Shown here piece by piece: positions 8,347 through 18,273 of a stretch of DNA of 64,000 nucleotides. The notes under the pieces were generated by a model, which saw only the letters and a list, made by a program, of their open reading frames with translations, searched no databases and was not told where the DNA came from. This DNA comes from Halospina denitrificans (GTDB lineage Bacteria > Pseudomonadota > Gammaproteobacteria > Pseudomonadales > Oleiphilaceae). Position numbers and translations under genes: made by a program. The DNA is taken from contig NZ_SOAX01000003.1 in the NCBI RefSeq assembly GCF_004364635.1, positions 1-64,000 on the forward strand. Reading direction: 5' to 3'. The stretch's first letter is position 1. The number at the start of each line of letters is the position of its first letter.

Positions 8347-9879
8347 TCACCCCCGCCACTTGAGATCATACAGGTCAGGGCGGCGGTCTTTAAGATTCGT
8401 GACCGATCCTTCTGCGCGAATGACCCGCAATTTATCAAGATCCAGATCCGAGAACATGATCATTTCGGTGTTGGGCGTGGATTCGGACATCACCGCGTCG
8501 TGCGGGAATGCGAAATCCGAGGGTGAGAAAACGGAGGACTGGGCGTACTGCACGTCCAGGCTTTCCACCCTGGGAAGGTTGCCCACACTTCCCGTAATTA
8601 CAACATAGCATTCATTCTCCACGGCGCGCGCCTGGGCGCAGTTGCGCACGCGCAGGTAACTGTTCTTGGTGTCCGTCCAGAAGGGCACGAAGATGATGTC
8701 CACGCCGCCTTCCTCGGTCGCGGCGATGCGGCTGAGTTCCGGGAATTCCACGTCGTAGCAGATCTGGATCATGACGCGCCCGGCGTCAGTCTCGAATACA
8801 CCCAACTCGTTGCCGCCCTCGATGACCCAGTCACGGCGTTCGTGGGGGGTGATGTGGATCTTGCGCTGCTCGTCGATGCGACCGTCCCGGTGGCACATAT
8901 AGGAGACGTTGTAGATGCGGTCGTCCTCGAACAGCGGCATGGAACCGGCAACAATGTTGATGTTGTAGCTCACCGCCATCTGCGACATTTCGTCCCGGAA
9001 CTTCTCGGTGAAGGCCGCCAGGAACCGGATGGCCTTGGTCTGATCCGTCTGGTCCGTTAGGCCCATGAGCGAGGCGTTGAAGAACTCCGGAAAGACGGCG
9101 AAGTCGCTCTTGTAGTCGGACAGCGCGTCCACGAAGTACTCCACCTGGCGCAGCACCTCGTCCACGGAGTTGAACTCACGCATCTGCCACTGAACCGCAC
9201 CCAGCCGGATCTGGCTCTTGCGGGATGCCAGAACCGAGTTGGGCGGCTCGAACATAATGTTGTTCCACTCGAGGAGTGTGGCATAACCTTTTGATTTCTC
9301 GTCCTCCGGGATGTACTTGTGGAGCAGGCGCTTGACCTGGAAGTCGTTCGAGAGCTGGAACGACAGGATGGGGTCGTAGATCTCCTTGCGGTGTACCTGC
9401 TTGATGTACTCGGCGGGGTTCATTTCCTCCGCATACTTGCGGTAGCCCGGAATCCGCCCACCGGCCAGGATGGCGCGCATATTCAGGCTGCGGCACAGGT
9501 CCTTGCGGGCGTCATAGAGTCGCCGGCCAAGGCGGTAGCCGCGATAATCGGGGTGGATGAACACATCCAGCCCATAGAGGGTGTCGCCCTCGGGGTAGTA
9601 GAGGATGCGGTCATTCTTCATGACCAGATCGTCGTAGGTGTGTGGGTTGGAGAAGCGCTGGTAATCGACGCGCGCCGTGAGCGCTACCGCCACCAGCCGG
9701 CCATTGTCCTCGATGCAGATCTGGCCATCCGGGAACTTCTCGATCATGTGCTTGATGGTATCCCTGGGCCAGGCGCCCCCGATGTCCTGATACACCAGGT
9801 CCATCAGTTCCCTGAGCTGGGGGTAGTCGCGTAGTTCCAGATTTCGTGTCTGGAGATGAAGTTCTTCGTGCGCCATCAA
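8347..9879 (-). CDS. GNAT acetyltransferase / nitrilase-superfamily amidohydrolase fusion
   Basis: A 510-residue fusion. Residues 10-200 are a GNAT acyltransferase domain (YRGYRLGRRLYDARKDL is the acetyl-CoA loop). Residues 220-505 are a carbon-nitrogen hydrolase with the nitrilase triad: Glu in FPEFF, Lys in RKIHITPHE and Cys374 in QICYDVEFPE. This two-domain arrangement occurs in many proteobacteria, but its substrate is not established. It is divergent from the DUF4442 gene, and the roughly 150 bases between them should hold both promoters. Confidence 0.9.
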   Translation of the reverse strand: MMAHEELHLQTRNLELRDYPQLRELMDLVYQDIGGAWPRDTIKHMIEKFPDGQICIEDNGRLVAVALTARVDYQRFSNPHTYDDLVMKNDRILYYPEGDTLYGLDVFIHPDYRGYRLGRRLYDARKDLCRSLNMRAILAGGRIPGYRKYAEEMNPAEYIKQVHRKEIYDPILSFQLSNDFQVKRLLHKYIPEDEKSKGYATLLEWNNIMFEPPNSVLASRKSQIRLGAVQWQMREFNSVDEVLRQVEYFVDALSDYKSDFAVFPEFFNASLMGLTDQTDQTKAIRFLAAFTEKFRDEMSQMAVSYNINIVAGSMPLFEDDRIYNVSYMCHRDGRIDEQRKIHITPHERRDWVIEGGNELGVFETDAGRVMIQICYDVEFPELSRIAATEEGGVDIIFVPFWTDTKNSYLRVRNCAQARAVENECYVVITGSVGNLPRVESLDVQYAQSSVFSPSDFAFPHDAVMSESTPNTEMIMFSDLDLDKLRVIRAEGSVTNLKDRRPDLYDLKWRG

Positions 9880-10029
9880 GCTGAATGTCCTCCGGTCGGT
9901 TTTCAGCGTCTCGCTTTGAATCGGCCATGGTAATCACTGCACGGGCATCGGTACAGCGCTCTGGCACCATAACGCGCATTCTCAACTGTGCTAGAGTAGC
10001 GCTTTTCAAAGTCTGAGACGGGAACTGAC

Positions 10030-10566
10030 ATGAGCGTTTTCAACACTGTTGCCCCGCGCATGCGGGACTATTTCGAGCAGCTTGAGGCATCCGGCCGGCC
10101 GGTTCCGGGGCTGGCGGATTTTGAGAAGAAGGTGGGGTACGGCCTGTTTAACCGTTTGATCGCGATCAGTGTGCCGTTCACCCGCCGGAACGGGTTCTCG
10201 GTTGTGGAGCTGCGTTCCGGGTATCTGCGGGCCCAGCTCAGCCGCAAGGGCAACCGCAACCACCTGGGTACGGTCTACGCCGGTGCCCAGTACCTGCTGG
10301 CTGAGATTCCTTTCGGGGCGCTGTCACTGGTGGAATTCGGTGGCCGTCTGATCCCGGTGCTCAAAGACCTGCACATTTTCTATGACGCGCCCGCACGGAC
10401 GGATCTTGAGGTTGAGTTGACGCTGGATCCGGAGCGCAAGGCGAAAATAGAGAAGGATGTGTCGGAGAAGGGCAAGGCGGAGCTTATCCTGGAGCTCCAC
10501 CTGAAGGACAAAAAAGGGGACGTGGTCTCCCGGGCCTTCGCCAATTACCAGGTCCGGCCCGTCTGA
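10030..10566 (+). CDS. DUF4442 hotdog-fold protein, putative thioesterase
   Basis: A 178-residue protein of the DUF4442 family, related to hotdog-fold acyl-CoA thioesterases. The core NHLGTVYAGAQYLLAEIPFGAL corresponds to the central helix of the hotdog fold. No signal peptide is seen, so it is cytosolic. The substrate is not established. Confidence 0.8.
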   Translation: MSVFNTVAPRMRDYFEQLEASGRPVPGLADFEKKVGYGLFNRLIAISVPFTRRNGFSVVELRSGYLRAQLSRKGNRNHLGTVYAGAQYLLAEIPFGALSLVEFGGRLIPVLKDLHIFYDAPARTDLEVELTLDPERKAKIEKDVSEKGKAELILELHLKDKKGDVVSRAFANYQVRPV

Positions 10567-10578
10567 GGTTCTTGCCGC

Positions 10579-12576
10579 TTATTCGTCGAGGCACATGCAG
10601 GCCAGCTCGCGCTTGGTCAGCAGGTGTCCCGGCGGCTCCCCCCGGCGATAGCCATAGATGACCGTATAGGCCATGACGCGCCGAACGTACTGGCGGGTTT
10701 CATGGTAGGGCATGGTTTCAACCCAGATATCTGAGTCCAGGTCAGCGGTGTCCTCACCCAGCCACTGACGCACACGATGCGCCCCGGCATTGTAGGCGGC
10801 CGTCGCCAGTATCCGGTTGTTGTTAAATTCCTTGAGCAACTTGCTGAGGTGCGCCGTCCCGAGCTGGATGTTGGCTTGCGGGTCGAGCAGGGTGGTGAGG
10901 TTGTTGTAGGGCATGCCCGTCTCCCTGGCTGTCTGCTGTGCTGTTGCCGGCAGCAGCTGGAGCAGCCCCACGGCGCCCCGGTGGGAACGGGCGTCATGGC
11001 GGAATGCGCTTTCCTGGCGCGCCAGCGCATAGATCCAGTTCACATCGAGCCCCTGTTCGCGGGCGGCGGTGTGGAACTGTTCCCGGTAGGCGAGGGGGAA
11101 ACGCATGGCGAGGTGATCCCAGGCGCTGGTCGCTATCGCACCCTGGACGCCCTGTTCATGCCAGCCCCAACCCTGGGCCAGCCGCGAGGCCAGCAGGATC
11201 TGCCGATCATCCAGGCCGGCCCGCATCTGACGCCATTCACGCCGCGCTTCATCCAGCCGGTTCAGCTTGTAGAGCTCGCGGGCACGCTTGAGCGCCGGTT
11301 TGGCGGAAACCTTTGATACCTGATCCTTCTCGAAAACCAGCCCCTTGTGATTCAATTCATAGGGCTTGCCGAGCTGGTCGGCGGCCATGAACCCGTAAAA
11401 CGAGCGGCTGCCGGCAATGGTTTCAAAAATGGCCTGGGCAGCCCGCGGATGACCGGTCTGGTCCAGGGCCCGTGCCAGCCAGTATTGCCAGTCCGCCTCG
11501 CTGCTGAGCGAGTGGGGCATTGTCTTGATGGCGTCGAGCGTCCCTTCCCAGTCCCGCTTGCGCAGGGCAATACGCACGCGCCATTCGTGAAGGGTCTCGT
11601 CATCATTGTACTGGAGCGCGGAATCGAGCCACTTGGCGGCGTCCTCGTGGAATCGGGTCGCCAGAATCAAACCCAGGCGCTTCTCAATCCGGCCTACGTC
11701 TTTCTCGGCAAAACTGAATCGGTCCCGGTAGAACGGCCAGACTTTGGCGGCTTTCTCTGGGTTGGTCTGAACCAATCGCTGGATGGCGTGAGCGACCACC
11801 GTTGCCGCGCGTGGGTGGTGGCGGTCGAAATTGTGGGACAGGCGAAGCTGGTCCGGGCGGTGATGCAGCTGGATGAGCCGGCTGCTGTAAGTGCGATCGT
11901 CGCTGTGGAGGTAGCGCCTGAGGTAACTGGCGAGGTTATAGTTGCCGGCCTCCAGGGCGTTCTGGAACCGGGTCCAGGCCAGGTCTGCCGTCAGCCCGCC
12001 GTTGTCGCGCCAGTAATCCAGCAGTGGATTGCAGGCCTCGGGCAGGGAGTAGCCGCTGCGCCAGAGATCGGGAGCCTGGTTCATGACATGCGCGTGATTG
12101 CCTGTCTTGAGCTGGGCTCGCAGTGCCAGGCATCGAAGGCGGTCACCGCCTGTGCTGCCATCGTGTTCACGGGCCAGTGTTTCCCACTCGCCACTGTCCC
12201 CCAGGTGAAGCAGCCACGCCCAGCGCAGGCGATGCGCCTTGGGGATGTGGCCGTAGGCGGCCATCATTTCATCGATTTCCCCGCGTGTTGCGACGAAAAG
12301 CCGCTTCTGCATGCGCAGCAGTTCCAGATAGGAATAGAGGGGATAGTCTTCCAGGGATGCGCGGAGTTCCCTGTAGCGCTCCAGATTCCTCTGTTCCAGC
12401 GCCTTCTCGGCCTCGAGGAAGCGTTCCCGCTGATCCTCCAGGCTATTGGGTGTTTTATTGACGGAGACAACACGCTCATCGCTGCCGTCAGGTGGTGCCT
12501 GCAGCGATGCGAGGGCCGGCGCTCCGGAGGTGACTGCCAGTGCCGCCGTTATGATCAATGAAAAGGGTTTGAACAT
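10579..12576 (-). CDS. slt: Soluble lytic murein transglycosylase
   Basis: A 665-residue periplasmic enzyme that cleaves the MurNAc-GlcNAc bond of peptidoglycan to form 1,6-anhydro ends. It has a signal peptide (about residues 1-23), a long helical superhelical domain like E. coli Slt70, and a C-terminal SLT domain with catalytic Glu522 in RQESAFRHDA followed by GAVGLLQLLPATA and a later AYNAG. Length is normal for Slt70. It is convergent with the DUF4442 gene. Confidence 0.93.
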   Translation of the reverse strand: MFKPFSLIITAALAVTSGAPALASLQAPPDGSDERVVSVNKTPNSLEDQRERFLEAEKALEQRNLERYRELRASLEDYPLYSYLELLRMQKRLFVATRGEIDEMMAAYGHIPKAHRLRWAWLLHLGDSGEWETLAREHDGSTGGDRLRCLALRAQLKTGNHAHVMNQAPDLWRSGYSLPEACNPLLDYWRDNGGLTADLAWTRFQNALEAGNYNLASYLRRYLHSDDRTYSSRLIQLHHRPDQLRLSHNFDRHHPRAATVVAHAIQRLVQTNPEKAAKVWPFYRDRFSFAEKDVGRIEKRLGLILATRFHEDAAKWLDSALQYNDDETLHEWRVRIALRKRDWEGTLDAIKTMPHSLSSEADWQYWLARALDQTGHPRAAQAIFETIAGSRSFYGFMAADQLGKPYELNHKGLVFEKDQVSKVSAKPALKRARELYKLNRLDEARREWRQMRAGLDDRQILLASRLAQGWGWHEQGVQGAIATSAWDHLAMRFPLAYREQFHTAAREQGLDVNWIYALARQESAFRHDARSHRGAVGLLQLLPATAQQTARETGMPYNNLTTLLDPQANIQLGTAHLSKLLKEFNNNRILATAAYNAGAHRVRQWLGEDTADLDSDIWVETMPYHETRQYVRRVMAYTVIYGYRRGEPPGHLLTKRELACMCLDE

Positions 12577-12728
12577 CCCTGAGTAACCTCGTCGTATGGG
12601 TCTGGAATAGAGTTGCTATGTGGTTCGGCTTCCAGTGCGAAACCACGATCCATTTATAGCAGAATGCGAGGCCCGCCGCGTAACGATTTTGTGACATCGT
12701 AATGCAGAGGTGAAAAAGGGAGTATGCG

Positions 12729-12756
12729 GCGTGGGCCGTTGATTACGGGCCCACGC
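12729..12756 (-). terminator. Possible hairpin terminator after the small minus-strand gene
   Basis: An inverted repeat with arms GCGTGGGCC and GGCCCACGC (9 bp) around a 10-base loop lies just beyond the stop of the 64-residue gene. On the minus strand a short T run follows about 10 bases after the stem, so it is a weak Rho-independent candidate. Confidence 0.45.
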
Positions 12757-12765
12757 TATTGGTGG

Positions 12766-12960
12766 TTAGTAGGTGATACCGTGGCGGTCATAGATCTCCT
12801 TGACCTCCCGTGATTGCTCCTCCGGCAACATCACTCGGATCATCTGCTCTTCCTCGTCAATATAGATCAGTTCCTGCGGGATCTCGCTTCCCATAAGATC
12901 CTCACGGACATTACGCGCCTGATCGATATTTTGAAACTTGCCGCTGATTGCCTTGCTCAT
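12766..12960 (-). CDS. Small conserved-looking protein, function unknown
   Basis: A 64-residue protein, MSKAISGKFQNIDQARNVRE onward, ending HGITY. The pattern (a strand, a helix containing DQARNVREDL, then IPQELIYIDEEEQMIRVML and a final helix) suggests a small ferredoxin-like fold similar to stress proteins that sense or cap surfaces; this is inference. ATG at 12960 is preferred over 12984 because GGAGGG lies 4 bases upstream. It stands alone, divergent from the RND operon. Confidence 0.6.
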   Translation of the reverse strand: MSKAISGKFQNIDQARNVREDLMGSEIPQELIYIDEEEQMIRVMLPEEQSREVKEIYDRHGITY

Positions 12961-13084
12961 GATTCCCTCCATTTTCTCCCGCATTACACAGTTGACTGAC
13001 AGTGCCGCCTGTTCTCAAGTATACGTCATGCGACTATAAAAAAGTCTTTCCCGTTTTCCTTGAGACTATACTTTCAGGGGCGGA

Positions 13085-13100
13085 ATTGACCCCAGTCAAT
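13085..13100. promoter_or_regulatory. Candidate operator upstream of the RND efflux operon
   Basis: A palindrome with arms ATTGAC and GTCAAT separated by CCCA lies 64 bases before the start of the membrane fusion protein gene, in the divergent intergenic region. No regulator gene is adjacent, so the binding protein is unknown. Confidence 0.35.
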
Positions 13101-13163
13101 CCGAACGCCACACCCCCCTTGCTAAATTGAACCGCTAACCTACCACCCAACCCAGATAAGCCG

Positions 13164-14282
13164 ATGGAAACCCCGGAAAAGCGTTCCCTGAGCCACCACC
13201 GTTCGGCGCTGATTGCCGGGCTCATTTTCATTGCTGCCGCCCTTTGGATGCTTTCGGGTCTTTTCAGTGCTCCTGACTCGCACAACTCCGGGGAAACTGG
13301 GGCAAAGCAGGCCGACGAGCCGGCGTCAGTGCGGGTCTTCGAGTCGCGACATCAGCTGATTCAGGATCGAGTCATTATTACGGGTCGCACCCTGGCGGAT
13401 CGCAGCGTGGCGGTGAAGGCGGAAACGGACGGGGTGGTCGAGAAACTGCATTTCGAACGTGGGAACCGGGTGGCCCAGGGCGATCTTCTGGTGGAGCTGG
13501 CGATCGAGAGCCGGCAGGCGCGGCTGCAGGAGGCGCGCTCGCTGGTCGAACAACGTGAGATCGAGTTTCGGGCGGCGCAGCAGTTGCGCAGGCAGGACTC
13601 GATTGCGGAGACCAGCCTCGCCAGTGCCCGGGCGGCGCTTGAGGCGGCCCGGGCACAGCTGGAGATGGCGGTCTCGGAGGCGGAACGTACACGGATCAGG
13701 TCACCCATCGAGGGCTTGATCGAGACCCGCGATGTGGAGCAGGGCGATTTTATGAGCCGGGGGGCACCGGTAGCCACGGTGGTGGATCTGAACCCGATCC
13801 GGGTGAAGGGTTCACTGTCCGAGCGTCACCTCAACAGGATCGAGATTGGCAGCCGCGCCGAGGTGAGGCTGATCAACGGGTCCGTTCACGAGGGTGAAGT
13901 GGCGTTTGTGGGCCGGGTAGCCGAGGCGGGAACGCGCACTTTTCCCGTCGAGGTAGTCATCGAAAATGACGACAGGGCCATCATCGAGGGTCTGACTGCC
14001 GAGGTTACGCTCTTTGCCGACGAGCTCGCCGCGCACCGTGTGCCCTCATCCATGCTGACGCTGGCCGATGACGGCACTCTGGGCGTCAAGGGGGTGAATG
14101 GGGCCGGCGAGGTGGTCTTTTATCCGGTGGAGGTGGTGAGGGATACATCTGATGGTGTGTGGCTGACCGGGCTTCCGGAGTCGGCGCGCCTGATCGCGGT
14201 GGGGCATGAGTTTGTGAGCGTGGGGCAGCCGGTGCAAACGGTGCCCTACGAGGGCTTCGAAACGCCCGGAGACAGCGGATGA
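13164..14282 (+). CDS. RND efflux pump, periplasmic adaptor subunit
   Basis: A 372-residue HlyD/AcrA-type membrane fusion protein. After an N-terminal membrane anchor (about residues 13-33) come a lipoyl half-motif, a helical hairpin (about residues 110-170, QARLQEARSLVEQREIEF), the second lipoyl part (RTRIRSPIEGLIETRDVEQGDFM) and beta-barrel domains. It bridges the inner-membrane pump to an outer-membrane channel. Its stop overlaps the RND pump start by 4 bases, indicating translational coupling. No outer-membrane factor gene is found in the window. Confidence 0.9.
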   Translation: METPEKRSLSHHRSALIAGLIFIAAALWMLSGLFSAPDSHNSGETGAKQADEPASVRVFESRHQLIQDRVIITGRTLADRSVAVKAETDGVVEKLHFERGNRVAQGDLLVELAIESRQARLQEARSLVEQREIEFRAAQQLRRQDSIAETSLASARAALEAARAQLEMAVSEAERTRIRSPIEGLIETRDVEQGDFMSRGAPVATVVDLNPIRVKGSLSERHLNRIEIGSRAEVRLINGSVHEGEVAFVGRVAEAGTRTFPVEVVIENDDRAIIEGLTAEVTLFADELAAHRVPSSMLTLADDGTLGVKGVNGAGEVVFYPVEVVRDTSDGVWLTGLPESARLIAVGHEFVSVGQPVQTVPYEGFETPGDSG

Positions 14283-17200
14283 ACGGCTGGGTCGAATGGC
14301 TGTTCAGTCGTCACCGGGCGGTGTTGTCCGCCCTGGCGTTGCTGCTGATCGCGGGCGCCTGGGCCTATCTGGATATCGCCAAGGAGGCGGAACCGGATGT
14401 GGATATTCCCTATGTGTTCGTACACGTGGGATTGGAGGGCGTGTCTCCGGAAGACGCCGAGCGGTTGCTGATTCGTCCCATGGAAGTGGAGCTTCGCGGA
14501 ATCGACGGGCTGAAGGAGATGCAGGCCAGCGCATCGCAGGGTGGCGGCGAGATCGTGCTGGAGTTCGATGCCGGCTTCGACGCCGACGCCGTTCTCCAGG
14601 ACGTGAAGGACGCGGTGGACAAGGCTGAACCGAAGCTGCCCCCCAATGCGGACGAGCCCGTGGTTCAGGAGATCAACACCAGTATCTTTCCGGTACTGCT
14701 TGTGACACTGGCTGGGGACGTGCCCGAGCGCACGCTGCAGCAGTTGGCACGCACCACACGCGATGAAATCGAATCCGTGACCAGTGTATTGGATGTGACC
14801 ATCGCCGGGGAGCGCGAGGAGGTGGTGGAGGTCATCGTTGACCCACTCAGGATCGAGAGCTATGGCCTTCGGGCCGATGAGATCATCCAGTACCTGAGTC
14901 GCTCCAACCGGTTGGTGGCCACGGGTAACCTGGATACCGGCGACGGGCGCTTTGCCATCAAGGTCCCGGGGCTGATCGAAACCACTGAGGACGTGCTCGA
15001 TATGCCGGTCAAGGTCGAGGGCGAGGCTGTTGTGCGCGTCCGGGACATTGCCACCGTCAAGCGCACCTTCAAGGACGCCGAGGGCCACGCCCGGGTAAAC
15101 GGGCTACCGGCAGTGACCCTTGAGATTACCAAGCGCACCGGCGAAAACGTGATTGATACGGTGGCGGCCGTGCGTGACCGGGTGGACAGGCTCAAGGCTG
15201 ACTGGCCATCCAACCTGGTGGTCACTTACAGCCAGGACCAGTCCGAGTTCATCGAGATGATGCTCACGGATCTGGAGAACCACGTGGTGAGTGCCGTGGT
15301 GCTTGTGATGATTGTGGTGGTCGGGGTTCTGGGGCTGCGCTCTGGCCTGCTGGTCGGTGTCTCCATCCCCGGTTCCTTCCTGGCCAGCATCCTGGTGCTG
15401 CACCTGATGGGCTATACCGTGAACATGGTGGTGCTGTTTGGGCTTATCCTGGCCATCGGCGTCCTGGTTGACGGCGCCATAATGGTGGTGGAATACGCTG
15501 AGCGCCACATGGCGGCAGGCGAGGATCGTTTCCGGGCCTACGCCCTGGCGGTGCGGCGTATGGGAAGCCCTATTATCTCAGCCACCCTCACCACCCTTGC
15601 CGCGTTTCTTCCCATGCTGTTCTGGCCGGGGATCGTGGGTGAGTTCATGCGCTATTTTCCCATTACGCTGGTGACCACGCTTACCGCGTCGCTGCTGATG
15701 GCCCTGATATTCGTGCCCACCCTGGGCGCCCATCTGGGTAAGGCCGGTGCCGAGGCCAGATGGCAGCGGCGCAACCTCCAGGCCGCCGAGTACGGCAACC
15801 TGGAAGAGATAACCGGGGCGGCCCGCCATTATCTGCGCGGGCTCGACAAGGCCCTGGATTACCCGGGGAGGGTGCTGGGGGTTACATTGGCTGGACTGCT
15901 CGCGGCGTGGATGCTGTATGGGATCTATGGCAAGGGCGTCGAGTTCTTCCCCACGGTGGAACCGGATTTCGCCACACTGCTGGTCCATGCCCGCGGCAAT
16001 CTGTCCGTGGACCAGAAGGATGCGTTGGTTCGCGAAGTGGAGCAGGAAGTGCTGGCGTACCGGGATTCCTTCGAGAGCGTCTACGCCCGGACTGCCGGGG
16101 GAGGAGGCTTCAGTTTCATGGGCGATGTGGCCGAGGATGTGATCGGTCGCATTTCGGTTGAATTCGACGACTGGGATAAGCGCCCGCCCGCCAATGAGAT
16201 CCTGCAGTCCATCCGCGAACGCACTGACGGGCTGGCTGGTCTCGAGGTTGAGGTGCGTAAGATGGAGGCTGGCCCCCCGGTGGGCAAACCAGTGCAGGTA
16301 TTGTTGAGCGCCAGCGATCCCAGCAGGCTGCCGGCAGCGGTTGAGACAGTGCGCCAGCGCTTTCAATCCATGCAGGGACTCACCGATATTGAGGACGATC
16401 GCCCATTGCCCGGCATCGAGTGGGAGATGAAGGTTGACCGCGCCCAGGCGGCCAAGTTTGGAGTGGACGTCACCACCATCGGAAACGCCGCCCAGCTGGT
16501 GACCAACGGTCTGCGCCTCGCCAGTTACCGGCCCGACGATACCGACGAGGAAATCGATATTATCCTGCGCTACCCGGAGCGCTGGCGCACACTGGGCCAG
16601 CTCGACCAGCTGCGTGTGAACACGCCGGGTGGCGCGGTGCCCATCAGCAACTTCATCGAGCGCCGGGCTGAGCCCAAAGTGGCCAATCTGCGCCGGGTTG
16701 ATTCGGCTCGGGCCATGGCGGTGCGCGCGAATACCGCCCCCGGCGTGCTGGCCGACGACAAGGTGCAGGAGTTGCGCGCCTGGCTGGCGACCGATCCGTT
16801 GCCCTCCGGCGTACAGTACGAATTCAAGGGCGAAGATGAGGAACAGCGTGCCGCTGAGGCATTTCTGGTGCGCGCGCTTTTCGTCGCGCTCTTTCTGATG
16901 GCGGTGATCCTGGTCACCCAGTTCAACAGTTTTTTCAGCGCCGCCCTGGTGCTTTCGGCCGTGTTGGTGTCCACTATCGGAGCGGTTCTGGGCTTATTGG
17001 TGACCAACCAGGCTTTCTCTATTGTGGTGACCGGCACCGGAATCATTGCCCTCGCCGGTGTCGTCGTCAATGACAACATTGTACTGATCGACACCCATGA
17101 CCGTTTGCGGAAGCGCATAAGCGATCCGCGGGAAGTGATTCTGCGCACGGGCCTGTTGCGCCTGCGCCCGGTTGTGTTGACCACTATCACGACGGTTCTG

Positions 17201-17434
17201 GGATTGATGCCCATGATGCTGCGCATGAACATTGACCTGTTCAACCGTGAAATCGCCTTTGGCGCGCCCATCACGCAATGGTGGTTGAGCCTGGCGACGG
17301 CCATTGTGTTCGGGCTGGGATTCGCGACGGTTCTGACGCTTATTATTACGCCCTGCGCGCTGATGGCGCGGGTGAAGGTGCGCGAACGCCTGCACGGCAA
17401 GAGCGCCAACGCGGGGCATGGAGACAGCCCATGA
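14279..17434 (+). CDS. RND-family efflux transporter, inner-membrane pump
   Basis: A 1051-residue AcrB-type permease with an N-terminal helix, two large periplasmic loops and the membrane block LVDGAIMVVEYAERH. The proton-relay region reads ILAIGVLVDGAIMVVEY in the first half and GVVVNDNIVLID in the second; the single Asp in VDGA replaces the usual DD pair, a pattern seen in several less-studied RND branches. The exported substrate is unknown. It is coupled by 4-base overlaps to the adaptor upstream and the CPBP gene downstream. Confidence 0.93.
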   Translation: MNGWVEWLFSRHRAVLSALALLLIAGAWAYLDIAKEAEPDVDIPYVFVHVGLEGVSPEDAERLLIRPMEVELRGIDGLKEMQASASQGGGEIVLEFDAGFDADAVLQDVKDAVDKAEPKLPPNADEPVVQEINTSIFPVLLVTLAGDVPERTLQQLARTTRDEIESVTSVLDVTIAGEREEVVEVIVDPLRIESYGLRADEIIQYLSRSNRLVATGNLDTGDGRFAIKVPGLIETTEDVLDMPVKVEGEAVVRVRDIATVKRTFKDAEGHARVNGLPAVTLEITKRTGENVIDTVAAVRDRVDRLKADWPSNLVVTYSQDQSEFIEMMLTDLENHVVSAVVLVMIVVVGVLGLRSGLLVGVSIPGSFLASILVLHLMGYTVNMVVLFGLILAIGVLVDGAIMVVEYAERHMAAGEDRFRAYALAVRRMGSPIISATLTTLAAFLPMLFWPGIVGEFMRYFPITLVTTLTASLLMALIFVPTLGAHLGKAGAEARWQRRNLQAAEYGNLEEITGAARHYLRGLDKALDYPGRVLGVTLAGLLAAWMLYGIYGKGVEFFPTVEPDFATLLVHARGNLSVDQKDALVREVEQEVLAYRDSFESVYARTAGGGGFSFMGDVAEDVIGRISVEFDDWDKRPPANEILQSIRERTDGLAGLEVEVRKMEAGPPVGKPVQVLLSASDPSRLPAAVETVRQRFQSMQGLTDIEDDRPLPGIEWEMKVDRAQAAKFGVDVTTIGNAAQLVTNGLRLASYRPDDTDEEIDIILRYPERWRTLGQLDQLRVNTPGGAVPISNFIERRAEPKVANLRRVDSARAMAVRANTAPGVLADDKVQELRAWLATDPLPSGVQYEFKGEDEEQRAAEAFLVRALFVALFLMAVILVTQFNSFFSAALVLSAVLVSTIGAVLGLLVTNQAFSIVVTGTGIIALAGVVVNDNIVLIDTHDRLRKRISDPREVILRTGLLRLRPVVLTTITTVLGLMPMMLRMNIDLFNREIAFGAPITQWWLSLATAIVFGLGFATVLTLIITPCALMARVKVRERLHGKSANAGHGDSP

Positions 17435-18273
17435 TTCCCGATTATCCCGAACAAGACGGCATCGACCTGAAGGCATTGATCCCCTTCGTCCTGGTTACCT
17501 TCCTGATCACCTGGAGCATCACGGGGTTCTATATTGTCTTCAACGATCTCGCCGCTGGATTGCTGGGACAGATATCGGGGACCCACCCGCTGTTTTTCCT
17601 GGCCGTCTGGGCGCCCGCCATCGCCGCCGTGGCGGTTATCCTTCATCGACGGGGTATGATCGGTCTGAAGCATTACCTTCGGCGTTTGGGGATATGGCGC
17701 ATTCCTGCCGGCTGGCTGCTTTTCATTCTTGTTGGTATGCCGGGCGTCTTCTTCCTGGGAGCGTTCATCAAGGGCGCGCCCTTGCAGGCGCCGATCTTTT
17801 CGGACGGCGCTGCGGCTGTCCTGATGGTCATGGCCATCATGCTTGTCCTTGGGCCGGTGGAAGAGCTGGGCTGGCGGGGATTAGCGTTGCCCGTGCTCCA
17901 GCGGCACATGGCGCCGGTATGGGCCGCCATTCTGATTGGCGCGGTCTGGGGCGTCTGGCACCTGCCGGCATTTTACCTCAGTGGCGTGATTCATAGCGGG
18001 TGGGGCTTTGCGCCTTTTTTCATTGGCAACATCTGCCTGAGCCTTATCGTGACGCCCATCTTCAACAGAACCGGTGGCAGCATCCTCTGGCCCATGCTTT
18101 ACCATTACCAGCTCATCAACCCGCTTTGGCCGGATGCCCAGCCTTACGATACCTATCTGCTGGTTGGTGTCTCGGTGCTGATTCTGGTTTTCTGGCGGGA
18201 GGAAATGTTTTCGAATAAAAATGCCTCCACCGTTGTGATTCCATCAACCACCCACTCAAAAACCCCAACATGA
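17431..18273 (+). CDS. CPBP-family intramembrane metalloprotease
   Basis: A 280-residue multi-helix membrane protein with the CPBP (Abi/Rce1-like) motifs EELGWRG and WGVWHLPAF, which supply the glutamates and histidine of the active site. Family members include CAAX-type proteases and bacterial immunity or stress proteins; the substrate here is unknown. The frame is open from 17278, but ATG at 17431 overlaps the RND stop (ATGA) and gives a normal family length. It overlaps the next gene by 4 bases. Confidence 0.87.
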   Translation: MIPDYPEQDGIDLKALIPFVLVTFLITWSITGFYIVFNDLAAGLLGQISGTHPLFFLAVWAPAIAAVAVILHRRGMIGLKHYLRRLGIWRIPAGWLLFILVGMPGVFFLGAFIKGAPLQAPIFSDGAAAVLMVMAIMLVLGPVEELGWRGLALPVLQRHMAPVWAAILIGAVWGVWHLPAFYLSGVIHSGWGFAPFFIGNICLSLIVTPIFNRTGGSILWPMLYHYQLINPLWPDAQPYDTYLLVGVSVLILVFWREEMFSNKNASTVVIPSTTHSKTPT

